A stretch of DNA of 64,000 nt from Ochotona curzoniae (lineage: Eukaryota > Chordata > Mammalia > Lagomorpha > Ochotonidae), in the NCBI RefSeq assembly GCF_017591425.1, contig NW_024465423.1, positions 124,001 to 188,000 of the forward strand. The letters run 5' to 3'. Position numbers and translations under genes: made by a program. Shown piece by piece: positions 23,905-35,380 of this stretch. Under the pieces are notes generated by a model that saw only the letters and a list, made by a program, of their open reading frames with translations, had not been told where the DNA came from and ran no database searches. Positions within the stretch are counted from its first letter, which is position 1. The number at the start of each line of letters is the position of its first letter.

Positions 23905-24260
23905 ATGACAACTGGGGTTTGTGCAGCAAGGAAGAAGGCTAATCCTTTGACTGTAGTGCTGGCCTCCCATATGCACAGTAGTCTACTCCTGGCTGCTCCA
24001 TTTCCAATGTAACTCCCTGATTTGGGCCTGGGAAGCAGCAGGGGCTAGACGTAATACTTTTGGTCCCTGCCCCCATGTGGGAAGTCTGTAAAAAGTTCCT
24101 GATGACTGTATATTGGTATCAGTTCTGACCCTTATCACTAATCCCTTATTTGGAGCATTTTATCACAAGGCTTCTGTTGTAGGTGCTGGACTAGACACAG
24201 AAGAACTCCAAACATCCCTGCTTCCTCTTTTCTCTCTGCTTCCAATACAAAAGTTGTTTT
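23905..24260 (+). mobile_element. Old CSINE (plus)
   Basis: Degenerate CSINE reading forward: a head-like segment at 23915-24000, TGGGCCTGGGAAGCAGCAGG (about 24023), CTGCCCCCATGTGGGAAG, and a body to TTTTCTCTCTGCTTCCAATACAAAAG. It is considerably diverged from the consensus of the young copies. Confidence 0.65.
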
Positions 24261-25202
24261 GAAATACATATTTTGAAATACATATTCTGGCACTGGTATT
24301 TGAGGGCAGGCTTAACCCATCTCTACAATGGTCTTAGTCCAAAAACTGTACAGAAAAGCACATCCCAGGCTTGGAACAGGAACTTTCATGTGAACTTGAT
24401 CTACATTTCTTTTCCCAGTCTCTCGTGGAATCACTGGAACACACACAACATCCACGCCACAGAATTTATTGTATTAGGTTGGGTTAACACAGCTGTTCCC
24501 AACTGGCACTTGAGGTCTGTATCTTCCTTCCGTCATGTGGCAGACAAGCTCATATATTCCATACCAGGGTTTTCAGGGTTTTTACACATCTCCAACAGAT
24601 ACCATTCTAAATGAAAAGCTCTCTGAAACACACAAATTCTTAAGGACACATGTCTGCCTCAGAACAACACTAAATGTGTATCAAAATGGAAAGGATCTGT
24701 GTAGAAAGCTATCCAAAACTCACGTGTGACTTTTCATTAGTGTGGCTTTTCACAATGAGAGAGATTAAAATCAGCTTGCCCTTATTCCAGAGCAACTGCT
24801 AGTGTTCACTGAAGGAATACATGGTCCAAGAAAACTAAAATATAAGGACATCTATTATTAAAAACTAAACTCCTAATGTGTCTTAGTGCAAAAACACAAC
24901 CTTAATATTCATGAATATTTCTGAAATCAGTAGTGAAAGAAACTTAGATGAAACACAAACATAACTTGCTGGTATTGAGCTAGAGATCAACTTGACATAG
25001 ATGGCCAGGAATATGTCTATTAAAGTGAAGTGATGCTTCAAATTTATTTAGTACCTGCGTGGGTGGCCACAAAGCGTGCCTACATGTGTGTGTTCACACA
25101 CAACCATGAGCCAGTTTGTCAGAAAATCCCTTTTTTCTCCACTAAACCTCAGGTAAACCCTTTGGGAATTAAGGGACCATGTTCCTACACACAAGCTCTT
25201 AC
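24261..25202. other. Unassigned sequence downstream of the TSPY-like pseudogene
   Basis: No repeat family recognised. On the minus strand this is the region where a last TSPY exon and 3' flank would lie, but I could not identify one. Confidence 0.35.
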
Positions 25203-25291
25203 CCAAGGTCAAGGACTGCTCATCACTTTCTCCATTCCATCTCCAGCTGCCTGAGTCCCAAGGTGATATGGCAAATATCCTTGTAGATTAT
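25203..25291 (-). pseudogene. TSPY-like exon 5 remnant
   Basis: Polypyrimidine tract and acceptor TTCCTAACAG, then IIYKDICHITLG, corresponding to the short K-D-(L/I) segment after the NAP helix. A TGA follows after 23 codons. A GTAAGA donor-like site occurs at 25202. Confidence 0.6.
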
Positions 25292-25376
25292 CTGTTAGGA
25301 ATAAGGAGAAATTAGCTCACTGTTAAGTTGCCCCAGAACTTCCGACATGCATTTAGAATTTCCCCCAGTGTGCAAC

Positions 25377-25525
25377 CATCTCAGCAATCCTGCTACAGTC
25401 TACAATGTCGTGGTGTACAAGCCAGTTGAAAACGCTGACACTGATGTTATACGCCATGCTCCTTGGATCTTCACTCATATAACCCTGAAGCCACTTAATT
25501 GGAGAGGAACAATATGCTCTATAGC
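25377..25525 (-). pseudogene. TSPY-like exon 4 remnant
   Basis: Acceptor CTCATCCCTTAG, 149 nt, candidate donor GTTGCA. It completes a split glycine codon with exon 3 and reads GYRAYCSSPIKW, then FNW and SRIAEM. These correspond to the YRA-x-x-S-x-PI-x-W and F-F-N-W regions characteristic of TSPY rather than SET. Confidence 0.82.
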
Positions 25526-25615
25526 CTAAGGGATGAGAATGCAAAACAGAGCCGGATCAAATCACCAGTTACCTGTCACCCATGTCAAATATCCAGTCTC
25601 TGAGTAACATCTCAC

Positions 25616-25727
25616 CATTGATGTTAGCTTGATATTCCTTAACAATCACTGTGTTAGAGAAGTAAGGATTGCTGCAGAAGAACAAGCTGATCTTGAAGCG
25701 ATACCTGGGATGCTTGAGTTTGACCAC
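25616..25727 (-). pseudogene. TSPY-like exon 3 remnant
   Basis: Acceptor CTGACAG, 112 nt, donor GTGAGA. Open in frame, with the diagnostic K-H-P-R-Y and N-P-Y-F motifs and a VIVKEY segment of the NAP domain. This is the best-preserved block. Confidence 0.83.
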
Positions 25728-25847
25728 CTGTCAGGATAAGATGGAGCATGCTGATTTTTCACCAGTGAGCCTCCTTTCAACTGTTCTAAACTATTGTTAC
25801 TCACAGTGCCTTCTGCATAAGACTAGGCTGAGGCTCAAGGAACTGAC

Positions 25848-25905
25848 CTATAGGTTGGTCATGTAGCTAAGGATGTCTTTGAGATATCTGGAAATGGTTC
25901 AAAAA
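25848..25905 (-). pseudogene. TSPY-like exon 2 remnant
   Basis: Preceded by an AG (GATATGTAG) and followed by a GT donor (GTCAGT at 25847 and below). It starts FLNHFQIS, loses several codons and shifts frame, then resumes DILSYMTNL. Its last codon is TAG where the family normally has glutamate. The exon is 58 nt long. Confidence 0.72.
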
Positions 25906-27429
25906 CTACATATCAAGGATCTTGCACAAGAAAAACTCTGTGAGCTTGTGTGTGCGTGTTTCTGTGCAAGAGAGCCAAAAGCAAGGTCAAAATGGAAAGA
26001 ACAGGCAGTGCAAAGGAGAAATCTTTTTTTGTTGGATGCGCCTTAAAATATTGTTACATACATCTTCTGTCTTCCAAGACTTGTCCGGATATTTATTTTT
26101 CACAGCTCATAGGAAATAAAGGAAGAGCAAGTGTCACAGTCTCAGGGCTGTTTAAACATACAACAGAATCATCAATATCGAACTTGAGTCCCATCATGTG
26201 GGACTAGAATTCAGACCTACACATTGCACAGCTGGGTTATTAATATTACTGAATCACAATGTCCCAATACATCCTCAAATAATAGCTCCTGCTACATGTT
26301 AATCTTTAAGTGGTGGACAAAAGGAGGGCCTCTGTCCTCAGTATAGTGAGAGCCCTGATCCTTGTGAGCTAAGGATGAACTGCCATCGAGCACTTCATAC
26401 CTCTGTGTGCCACAGGTTCTTACTGGCAACCTGGCAGCAATGGCAAAGACAAGAATCCCGTTTCTCTGGCAGGATCCACTCTGAGCTGGTGCTTCCTTTG
26501 AGAGCCACCTCAGGCATCACAGTTATTGGCAGTAGTCTTTCAACCAGTTGTCAGTGACTGGGCTGGAGAATGGTTCTGTTACCTGAAAGTCTCCAACACA
26601 GGCAAGACTGTGCTTTCAAAGAACCTTCCTTCCAAGTTGGAGGAATACCTTGACAATTGGTGGACTTATACATAACAGTGTAGGTTCAGTCAACATGCCC
26701 TCCAGGCCTCCCTAGAGTGTTTTAAAGTGCTGTGGAGGAAATTCATTTTCCTCACAATAGACACTTTTTCATGGTGATGCATTTCCTCAATGCTAACTAG
26801 GTAAATGGCTACACTCGCGACTGTGACTCAGCACATGAAAGAGCACAACTTTAGAGCAGAAGCCAGGGATGTTGGGGATGATCATCCCTCTGTGTTCCAT
26901 TAGTATATTGTGTCTCTGCTTCATTCAGCTTCTTTTTTTTTTTAATTTAATACCTTTTTTTTTAAATTTAATCGCTTTTTTTCTTTTTTCCTATGTTTTT
27001 AATTGTTAATAACATTTTATCATGTGATACAGTTTTCTAGGCACTGGGATTCCCCCACCCCTGCCAGAACCCTCCCCCCATGGTGGATTCCTCCACCTTT
27101 TTGCATTACCACAGTTCAAGTTCATTTGAGATTCCTTCATTGCAAGCATATACCTAGCATAGAGTCCAGCATCTTATTGTCCTGATAAGATAAGCAGCTT
27201 CTGTGGTAGACCTTCTCTGGTCTAAAGGTAGAGCTAACAGAGTAAAGGCTTGGTCAGTTAAAAGCCTCAACAAAACATCAGTATACAATGTTATGGAATT
27301 AATTGACATATTATTGAGTAAATAATATATTAAAAATAATGCAAGTTCAATTGTTCGAAACACATGTGTTGAGACAGTATCAATGACAGGTTCAAAAACA
27401 AGCAAACAAACCAACCAAAAATATCAGGT

Positions 27430-30047
27430 TAAATTAAGGCAAGCATGTGGTATCTAACCTTTTGGGATTCACTCATTTTGCCTTAGCATTTTAGTTTCCA
27501 GTTGTGCCCATTTAGCCACAAAGAGCTGCATTTTGATTTTTTTACTAGCTGAGTAGTATTCCATGGAGTAGATGAACCAAAGCTTTCTTATCCAGTCTTC
27601 TGCTGATGGGCAATTCATGTTTTGGCAATTACTGATTGTGCTGCTATGAACATAGGGGTGCATGTAGGTTTGTCATGAAACAGGTGTTTTGGGTATATTC
27701 CTAGGAGTGCTATTGCTGGATCATATTGTATGCAGATTTTGAGTTTTTTAGGTGTTCTCCATACTGATTTCCATAAAGGTACCAACCTGCAGCCCCACGA
27801 GCAGAGGAGTAGGGTTCCCTTTTCCCCACATCCTCGCCAACAAGTATCGTTGGTGTTCTTTTTTATATGGACCAATCTTACTAGTGTTAGGTGGTATCTC
27901 ATCGATGTCTTAATTTGCATTTCCCTTATTGCCAGGAACTGGAGCATTTTTTCATATGTTTGTTTGTGCTTGTTCCTTTGTGAAAACTTTGCCCATTTCT
28001 CATGCCCATTTCTTGAGTGGCTTGTTTGTTTTGGTGTTTTGGTTGTTTTGGAGTTCTTTTCATATTCTGGAGATTAGCCCTTTATCCACTACATAGTGCT
28101 CAAAGATCTTCTCCCATTCTGTGGGTTGCTTTTATACTTTGCTGATTGTTTTCCTTGCTGCACAGAAGCTTCTTAGTTTGATGGGGACCCATTTGTTTAT
28201 TTGTTTATTCTGTTCTTAACTGCTATTGCTTTTGGTGTCCCTCTTAGAAAGTCAGGACCTACTCCTAGGTCTTGCAGGGTGTTTCCTACATTTTCTTGCA
28301 AGAGTTTGAAGGTTTCTGGATGAAGGTTTAATTCTTTTATCCATGTAGATTGGATCTTAGTGTATGGTGATAGATGCAGATCTATCGTTTTGTTTCTGCA
28401 GGCTATCAGCCAGTTTTCCCAACAACATTTACTGAAGAGGCCTTCCCATTTGTTTACACTGTCATTGGTCTTTTTGTTAAAGATTATTTGGCTGTATCTG
28501 TGTTGGCTCCATTTTGGTGTTTCTATTCTGTCCCATTGATCTTCCTCTCTATTTTTGTGCCAGTGCCAGGCTGTTTTGATAACCACTGCTCTATAGTATG
28601 ACCAGAGGTCCGGAACTGTGATCCCCCATGCTAACTTCTTGCTCTTTAGGATGGTTCTACAAGTTCATGTTTTTTTGTGTTTCCAGGTGAACTTTTGAAT
28701 CATTGTGTCCAGTTCCATAAAGAATGTTTTGAGCAATTTGATTGGAATTGCGTTGAAAATGTATATTGCTTGTGGTAGTATAGACATTTTAATGATATTG
28801 ATTTTACCTATCCAGGAGCATGGGAAGTTATTCCATCTTTTGAGGTCTTGTTTAATTTCTTTTTTGAGTAGTTTGTAGTTTTCTTCGAAAAGGTCCCCTA
28901 CACTTTTGGTTAGATTTATTCCCACATACTTCTTACTTTCCTCTGATATTTTGAATGATATCCTGTTGGTTATACCATTTTCCATTTTGGGGCTGTTTGC
29001 ATACAATATGGTTGTTGATTTTTGTTCATTAATTTTGTACCCTGCCACTCTGTCAAACTCTCATATAATAGTTCTAGCAGTTTCTGTATTGAGTCTCCTG
29101 GTTTTTCTATGAACAGGATCATGTCATGTGCATATAATGAAAGCTTGACTTCTTCGTTTCTGATTTCTTTTTCTCATCTTATGGCCTCTGCAAGCACCTC
29201 TAGGACTATTTTGAATAGCAGTAGAGATAGCAGGCATCCTTGTCTTGTTCCAGATCTCAGTGGGAAGGTTTCTAGCTTTTCTCCATTCGGCATGATACTG
29301 GCGTTGGGTTTTTCATAAATTGCTTTGATTATGTTGTGGATTGTTCCTTCTATGCATACCTTGGTTAGCATTTTTAGCATGAAGAGGAGTTGGATTTTGC
29401 CTAAAGCTTTTTCTGCGTCTATTGATACTATCATGTGGTTCTTGTTTTACACTTTTTGGATGTGGTGTATCACATTTATGGATTTCTGATTGTTGAACCA
29501 TTCCTGCATTCCAGGGATGAATCCTACTTGATCCGGATGAATGATCTGTCTGATGATTTTTTGAATTCTATTGGTGAGGATTTTGTTGAGAATTTTAGCA
29601 TCAATGTTCATCAGAGAGAAAAGTCTGTAGTTTTCCTTCTCTGATGGTTCTCTATCCGGTTTGGGTGTTAAGGTAATGTTGGCTTCATAGAATGAATTTG
29701 GAAGGGTTGCTTCCTTTTCTATTTTTTGAAGAGTTTGTAGAGGATTGGGGTTAGCTCTGTTCGGAATGTTTTGTATAATTCTGTAGTGAAACCGTCTGAG
29801 CCTGGGCTTTTCTTTGTTGGGAGATTGTTGATGACTGCTTCAATCTCTGCCTCAGTTATGGGTTTATTTAATTCTGTTGCCTCTGAACTACGTTTTGGTA
29901 AGTGGTGGAAGTCAAAGAATTTTTCCATTTTGTGGTGATCCTCAAATGTATTGGAGTTCAGTTCTTTGTAGTAATTTCTAATGATTTTCTTAATGATCAC
30001 AGTGTCTGTTCTTATGTTGCATTTTTCATCTATAATGCCGTTGATTT

Positions 30048-30080
<33 letters not shown>

Positions 30081-31190
30081 TTTATAAGTCAGTTGGGCCC
30101 GTGGAGTGTTTTTTATTTTGTTTAGCATCTCAAAAAACCAACTTTTTGATTTGTTGATTTTATGTATTTTTTAAAAATTTTATTGGATTTATCTCCTCCC
30201 TTGTTTTGATGATTTCTTGTTTCCTATTGTGTGTGGGGCTCTTCTGCTGCTGTTGTTCCAATTCCTGGATTTGTGTGCTTAATTCCTGTATTTGGCACCT
30301 TTCTTGGGCCTTGACATGGGCTCCAATTGTAATGATATTACCTCGTAGCACTGCTTTGACATTGTCCCACAAGTTTTGGAATGTTGTATTGGAGTTTTCA
30401 TTGGTTTCCATACATTTTTTTATCTCATCTTTAATTTCTTCTCTGATCCATTGCTCATTTAATAGCATACTGTTCATGTTCCAAGAGTGTCTATATTTCA
30501 TGGTGTGTTTTGCATTGTTGATTTCCAGTCTCATTCCATGGTGGTCTCAGAGGTATGATTCTAATCTTCTGGAAGTTATTTAGATTTGCTTTGTGCCCTA
30601 TCATATGGTCGATTCTGGAGAAGGTGCCATGCACCGCTGAGAAAAATGTGTAGTCTGTAGCCTTAGGATAAAAAGTTCTATATATGTCTACTAAATCCAG
30701 TTGTTCTTTTGTTTGTGTGAGCTCTGTTGTTTCTGTGTTGAGTTTTTGTTTCATCTATCTGCCCATTGGTGTTCAAGGTGTGTTGAGATCATGCACAAAT
30801 ATTGTGTGCATATCTATGTCTCCCCTTAAATCTGTAAGTAATTGCTTCACTTAATGAGGTGCATTGGAAATTGGTGCATAAATGTTAAAAATGCTGATTG
30901 CTTCTTGATGGATCATTCTTTCACCAATATAAAATGGCCTTTCCTGTCTCTTTTGATGTTAGTTGAAGTCTATCTCATCTGAAATTATGACAGCTACCCC
31001 AGCTTTTTTTTCTCTTCCATTAGCACGAAATATCTTTTTCCATCCCTTCACTTTCAGTTTGTTTGCATCTTTTCTGGTTAGATGTGTTTCTTGTAGGCAA
31101 AAGATAGTTGGGTCTTGTTTGATGATCCATTCCATTAATCTCTGTCTTTGGTTGGTGAGTTTAGACCATTTGTGTTAAGAGTTAAAATTG
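27430..31190 (-). pseudogene. L1-C ORF2, broken, catalytic motif mutated
   Basis: The endonuclease starts at ILTLNTNGLNSPTK (near 31185) and continues through HGTFSRIDHMIGHK (about 30650). RT blocks run from 30000 to about 28700, and the C-terminal domain to 27430. The RT catalytic Y-A-D-D reads Y-A-H-D at about 29123-29134. An A-rich plus GA microsatellite (30047-30082) interrupts the endonuclease-RT linker at the same place as the A-run in L1-A. Confidence 0.85.
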
Positions 31191-31329
31191 AGAGGTTGTG
31201 ATTTTCCCTGCCATGAGAGTGTGTTTTGTGTGTGTTGTTGTCTGTGTAATTGCCATTCCTTGTGTGTTCTTTAGTTTGTAAACCTTCCTGCTTGCCATCT
31301 TTGCTCATGGTTTGCCTCCTTTTTTCCTG

Positions 31330-32223
31330 CAATTAGCACATTTCTGAGGAGATTTTGCAGAGCTGGTTTTGTGTTGGCATATTCTTCTAGTTTTTCTTTG
31401 CTATGAAAGTATCTGATTTCGTCCTCATATACAAATGAGATCATTGCTGGGTACGTTATTCTTGGTTGACAGTTGTTTTGCTTCAGGATTTGGAAAATCT
31501 TTGCCCATTCTCTCTGGCTTGTAGAGTCTCTTCAGAGTAGTCAACAGTGATTCTGATTGGTTTTCCCCTGTATGTGATTTTTTTCTCTGCTTTGTACTTG
31601 TCTCAGGATTCTTTCTTTGTCTTTGTTGGAGTAGAACTTGAGCACCATGTGTCTGGGTGAAGATCTCTTTGGATCTTGTCTGTTGGGAGTTCTCTGTCCA
31701 TTTGGTATGTGGGTTGGATTCATGTTCCAAGTGTTTTGGAAGTTTTCCTGTATAATTTCATCGAGCACCATTTGCATTCCTGACTCTCTTTCCACTCTTT
31801 CGGGAAGGCCCATGATCTGAATATTCGATTTTCTGAGGTGATCTTTCACTTCTTGTATCATTTTATTAGCTTTGCTGAGGTTTATCTCCAGCTGTTTAAC
31901 GAGCTGGGTATCTTCATTATGTGTCTCTTCCATTTCAGAGATCCTTTCTTCTGCTGTATTTATTGTTGGTCATACTTTCAACCTTGGTTTCCAGGTCATG
32001 AATTTTGTTTTTGACTTGTATTTGTGTGACTATGTGGTTTTTGAAGTCTTCCCACTTCTCATTGTCTCTGATGAGTTTTATCATTAATTTTTAAAATTCC
32101 TTGTCTGGTAAAGCTTCCATGTCTTCATCTCACATCTCCAAACTAGATGTTGGCTTTTATTCTTTTTTTGGTGGGGTGCTCACTCTCTCATCTGAGTCAT
32201 TGCTTTTTCTGTTGCTTTTCCCC
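31330..32223 (-). pseudogene. L1-C ORF1, broken
   Basis: The start is ATG near 32223 (MGKSNRKSNDSDE), followed by a stop after 22 codons. The coiled-coil region (EETHNEDTQLVKQLEINLSK, from about 31933), RRM region (IQIMGLPERVERES) and C-terminal domain follow, with frame breaks near 31540 and 31430. Unlike L1-A it retains the N-terminal head and coiled coil. Confidence 0.83.
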
Positions 32224-32569
32224 ATTGTGTTTTTTTTTTTTTTTTTTTTTAATGTTCTGAGCGGGTTGTTGTGTTCCCTGCTTATTCTCTCTAGATTCCT
32301 TCCAAGTTGTGTGATCCTTCTTGGTTGCTCGGTGTTCAGGGACACTTCAAGCACTCTTCTCTGCAGGTTTCTAGTCTGCTGCTCCTCCCTCAGCTATCTT
32401 TTGTCCCTCTTTTACCACATCCTACTCATGCCTGTCCTTCTCGGTCGGCCTTCTTCTATTTTCTCGGTTAGGTATTGTCTTATGTGTGCCAACAGGGATA
32501 GAGTGTGGATGAGAGACTTTGTAGCCTTGGACTTCTTGTCTTTGCCCTGCGCAGATATAAAGCATGTGG

Positions 32570-33600
32570 TTCCACACCCTGCTACACTCTCACAAATGTG
32601 CTCCCCTGTTGGGAAACACGCTGCTGTGGCCCACTAGCCTGCATCTCCACCCAGGTCAGCAGGCTGTGTTGAGCCATGCCCTGCCTGTTGGGGTTGGAGC
32701 TGAGCACAGCAGGGGGTTCTGCCCCAGTCCCCAGCCACCTGCTGCTCTTTCTGACCCTGAGTTGGGTCAGAAGGCTCTGGGGGCAGGCCCTAGTGTGAGG
32801 CTACTCTACCTGTGACACTTTCTCAAAGGTGCTGTCCCACTGTGAGACACACTGGTATCCCTGCAAGCCTGCTAGCCTGTGTCCCTGCCCAGGTCAGCTA
32901 GCTGTGTGGAGCAGTGCTGCCCTTCCTCTGGAGTTGGAGCTGAGCACAGCAGGGGGTTCCACTGGAGCTTTCAGCTGCCTGGGGCTCAGAATTTGCAGGC
33001 CTGAGTTGGTTTGGGAAAACTTGGTGTGCCCAGGCCTAGTGAGGGTCCCTGTTGCACTCTTTCAAAGGTGCTGTCCCACAGTGAGACACACTGTCTTGTT
33101 CCTGCTAGCCCGCACCTCTCTGGATCAATAGACTCTGTTGAGTGGTGCCCCACCTCTGGGGTTGGAGCTGAGCACAGCAGGGGATTCCACCCAAGCATCC
33201 AGCTGCCCACTTGTGGCTTGGAATTTGCAGCCCCAAGCTGAGTTAGAAAAGCTGGGCTTTGCAGGAGCTTCCAGCTACCTGCAGCTTGGAATCCACAGCC
33301 TGAGCTGGGCTAGAAAAGCTTGTCATACCCAGCTTAGTGAGGCTTCCTGTTGCACTCTCTCAGATGTGCTCCACAGTTGGAAGGTGTGCCACTGTGTCCC
33401 TGCTGGCCTGCACCTCTGCCTGGGTTGGCTGACTCTGCAGTGTAGTGCCCCACCACTGGGGCTCAGGCAAAACACAGCAGGAAATTCCAAAGCTAATCCA
33501 CAGTTTGGAGCCACCAAGTTTCTGTGACCCAGCCCCAGAAAGTGGCTCCAGGTCCCTCTGCACTCTCTCAATGGTGATGACCTGCTGGTGGGAGTTCTGC
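32570..33600 (-). repeat. L1-C 5' UTR tandem monomers (about 4 copies)
   Basis: The word GAGCTGAGCACAGCAGGGG recurs at about 32697, 32937 and 33165, with a diverged form near 33470, a spacing of roughly 230-300 bases. Each repeat also carries a CACTCT/TTTCTCA..GTGCT segment and CAGGTCAGC. The orientation belongs to the minus-strand L1, so these repeats form its promoter region, comparable in design to monomeric 5' UTRs of murine L1s. Confidence 0.82.
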
Positions 33601-34020
33601 TGGAACCTCCTCCCCTGCTTGTCGTCAACCTCAGCAGGGGTTGATGTCCCCTATGTTCAAACCAGTAGCCACCCTTAGGGTTTCCAGGACTCCAGTTTTC
33701 TGTGGCTCCCGCTGGTGTGGGAACTTGTTTTGGCAGCTGCCCTTGTCTTCCCAGGATCAGCAGAAACTGCACTGACCTTCCACATGCCTGGGACAGCAAC
33801 TCACCAAGTCTTGTGTGGAGTGTTGCCTTTCCTTTCTTTCTTTTTCTGACTGTCCCTCCAAGCTGTGTTGATCTTCTAACTTCAGTGATGTCAAGTGACC
33901 ATCCAACTCCTCTCCTGCAATTCTTTGTCTCCTGGTTTGTTCCTCTGCTGGATCAGTCCTCTTCTCTTTGTTCTCCAGCTTACACCAGCTCTTCAAGGTT
34001 GGCCATCTTTTTTCCTTCTC

Positions 34021-35380
34021 TGGCTTGTTTCTGCAGCAGCCTCTGCTTCAGTCTCTCATGAGCACTGGTCAATGGATGTCTCTCAGGGCACACTTGTAAC
34101 TGGGGTGTCCTTGACCCAAATGCCGCTGGGGCCTGCTGGTTCTCATGCCTCCTTTCCTGGTGTGCACAACAGGCTGCTAGGAGCTCCTTCACCTCCCCTC
34201 CTCCTCTGCTCACCTCCCTCCAGCATGCTCCTCCCACCTCCTGCTCAGCCACTACCCCAGCAACTTCAAAGTACACAGCAGCCAAGTTGATGCTGATGCC
34301 ACCCAGCAGGGCCAGACTCTCTCCCTCAGCTCACAGGTCTCCCTTTACTGGGGTGGGGGTGGGGTTCCTCAGAATGGACACCGGGCCCTTTTCCCAGCAA
34401 AGGACACGAACTGTCTGACACCTGACAGCTGTGGTAACTGCGCAGGCCCTGGTGACTTTCCCATGAGGAGGCTCCATATAGGGCCTCTTTCCTAAAGCAC
34501 TTCTCGGCCCTTCTACCTGCCCGGCACCACAGCCATACTCCACCTCAGTGGATCTCGTGCTCAGATCCACAGAGGCTGCCATGCTAAACAGAGAATGTGG
34601 GGAATGTCCCAACTTCTCCCTGCCTGACTACCGCCCTCATCATTCAAGGGACCCGCACTGTCTCCCGGAAGTGGCGACGTGCCAACAAAAGTGCATGTGC
34701 AGAGATCTCGGCATTGACAATGGGTGGGGCGTCATAGTGCGTGAAGTGGACCCCAATCCACCCCCAGCGTGCTGAGCTCTCCTGGGAATTACAGTGTGCG
34801 AGCAGGAAAGCGAGTGTGTCAACCTGAGCCTGGCCCCAGGCTCCCTGTGCACAGGGAGGGGGACTTTGCGGGGTGTGCCCGGCTCAGCCTTGCACCAGGG
34901 ATGCAGGCTGCGGGTGAAAGGGGTAGACAACAGCCCTCCTGTCCTACACGGGGCGGCCTGGGTTCAGCCCTGCTGCTGGACCATGTTTCTGGTGCAGGCA
35001 TGCTGAGGTCACCATTGTGGGTCAGCCAGAAGAAAAGCATGTGGAAAGACACGTGCCCAGAGTGGGCTAATATATGATTGCTCAGGTGGTGGGTCCTGGG
35101 TGGCTTTGGTGGGCTCCCTGCCCTTTCATGTCTACCTTCCAGGAATTATCTTCACATTGCAGGCAACTAAATGTTAGCACTGTTGAGAAGCTCAAGGCTT
35201 TCAGTGGCAGCTTGTGCTGCCCTGATGCTGAAGGAGCACTAGTTGGCCTGCACTGTGCCTGTCACGGTGTGGGTTCACAACAAGTTAAAAGTGTGAAAAT
35301 ATCCAGGATTGTTTTTCTGTTAAAGCCTAAGTGATTGTAAGAAAGAAAAACAAACAAATAAATAAATAAATAAAAACACT
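34021..35380. other. G+C-richer unassigned block ending in (AAAT)n
   Basis: The stretch is clearly richer in G+C and CpG than its surroundings (for example CCGGAAGTGGCGACGTGCC near 34665). Short frames are open on both strands (34331-34612, 34640-34930, 34769-35077), but none matches a family I know. It ends with AAACAAACAAATAAATAAATAAATAAA (35347-35375), so at least 35060-35375 may be a retroposed element read forward. Confidence 0.45.

Larger units (their letters stand above)
25203..26720 (-). pseudogene. TSPY-like (NAP-domain family) multi-exon pseudogene
   Basis: Reading the minus strand, four blocks with splice-type borders encode the NAP/SET domain typical of TSPY/TSPY-like proteins. 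Block 2, 25905-25848: FLNHFQIS, then a frame break, then DILSYMTNL. Block 3, 25727-25616: LKHPRYRFKISLFFCSNPYF and VIVKEY. Block 4, 25525-25377: GYRAYCSSPIKW, VFNWLVHHD, SRIAEM. Block 5, 25291-25203: IIYKDI, then a stop. A possible end of exon 1 (VFLQLGRKVL) precedes a GT donor at 26582. Introns begin GT and end AG, so this is not a processed copy. A frameshift or deletion in block 2, a TAG where block 2 meets block 3, and degenerate block 5 indicate a pseudogene. Confidence 0.8.
26930..34020 (-). mobile_element. L1-C: full-length L1, minus strand
   Basis: From right to left: a 5' end with an AAGATGGCC motif near 34000; a 5' UTR with four tandem monomers; ORF1 (about 32223-31330); ORF2 (about 31190-27430); a 3' UTR with CATGGTGGATTCCTCCACC near 27080; and a T-rich (poly-A) end at 26930-27000. 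At roughly 7.1 kb it is the only copy here with both ends. Numerous frame breaks make it inactive. Confidence 0.9.

Noticed and set aside
25353..25544. Stand-alone 63-codon gene on the minus strand
   Set aside because: It is TSPY-like exon 4 read through into its introns, not an independent ORF.
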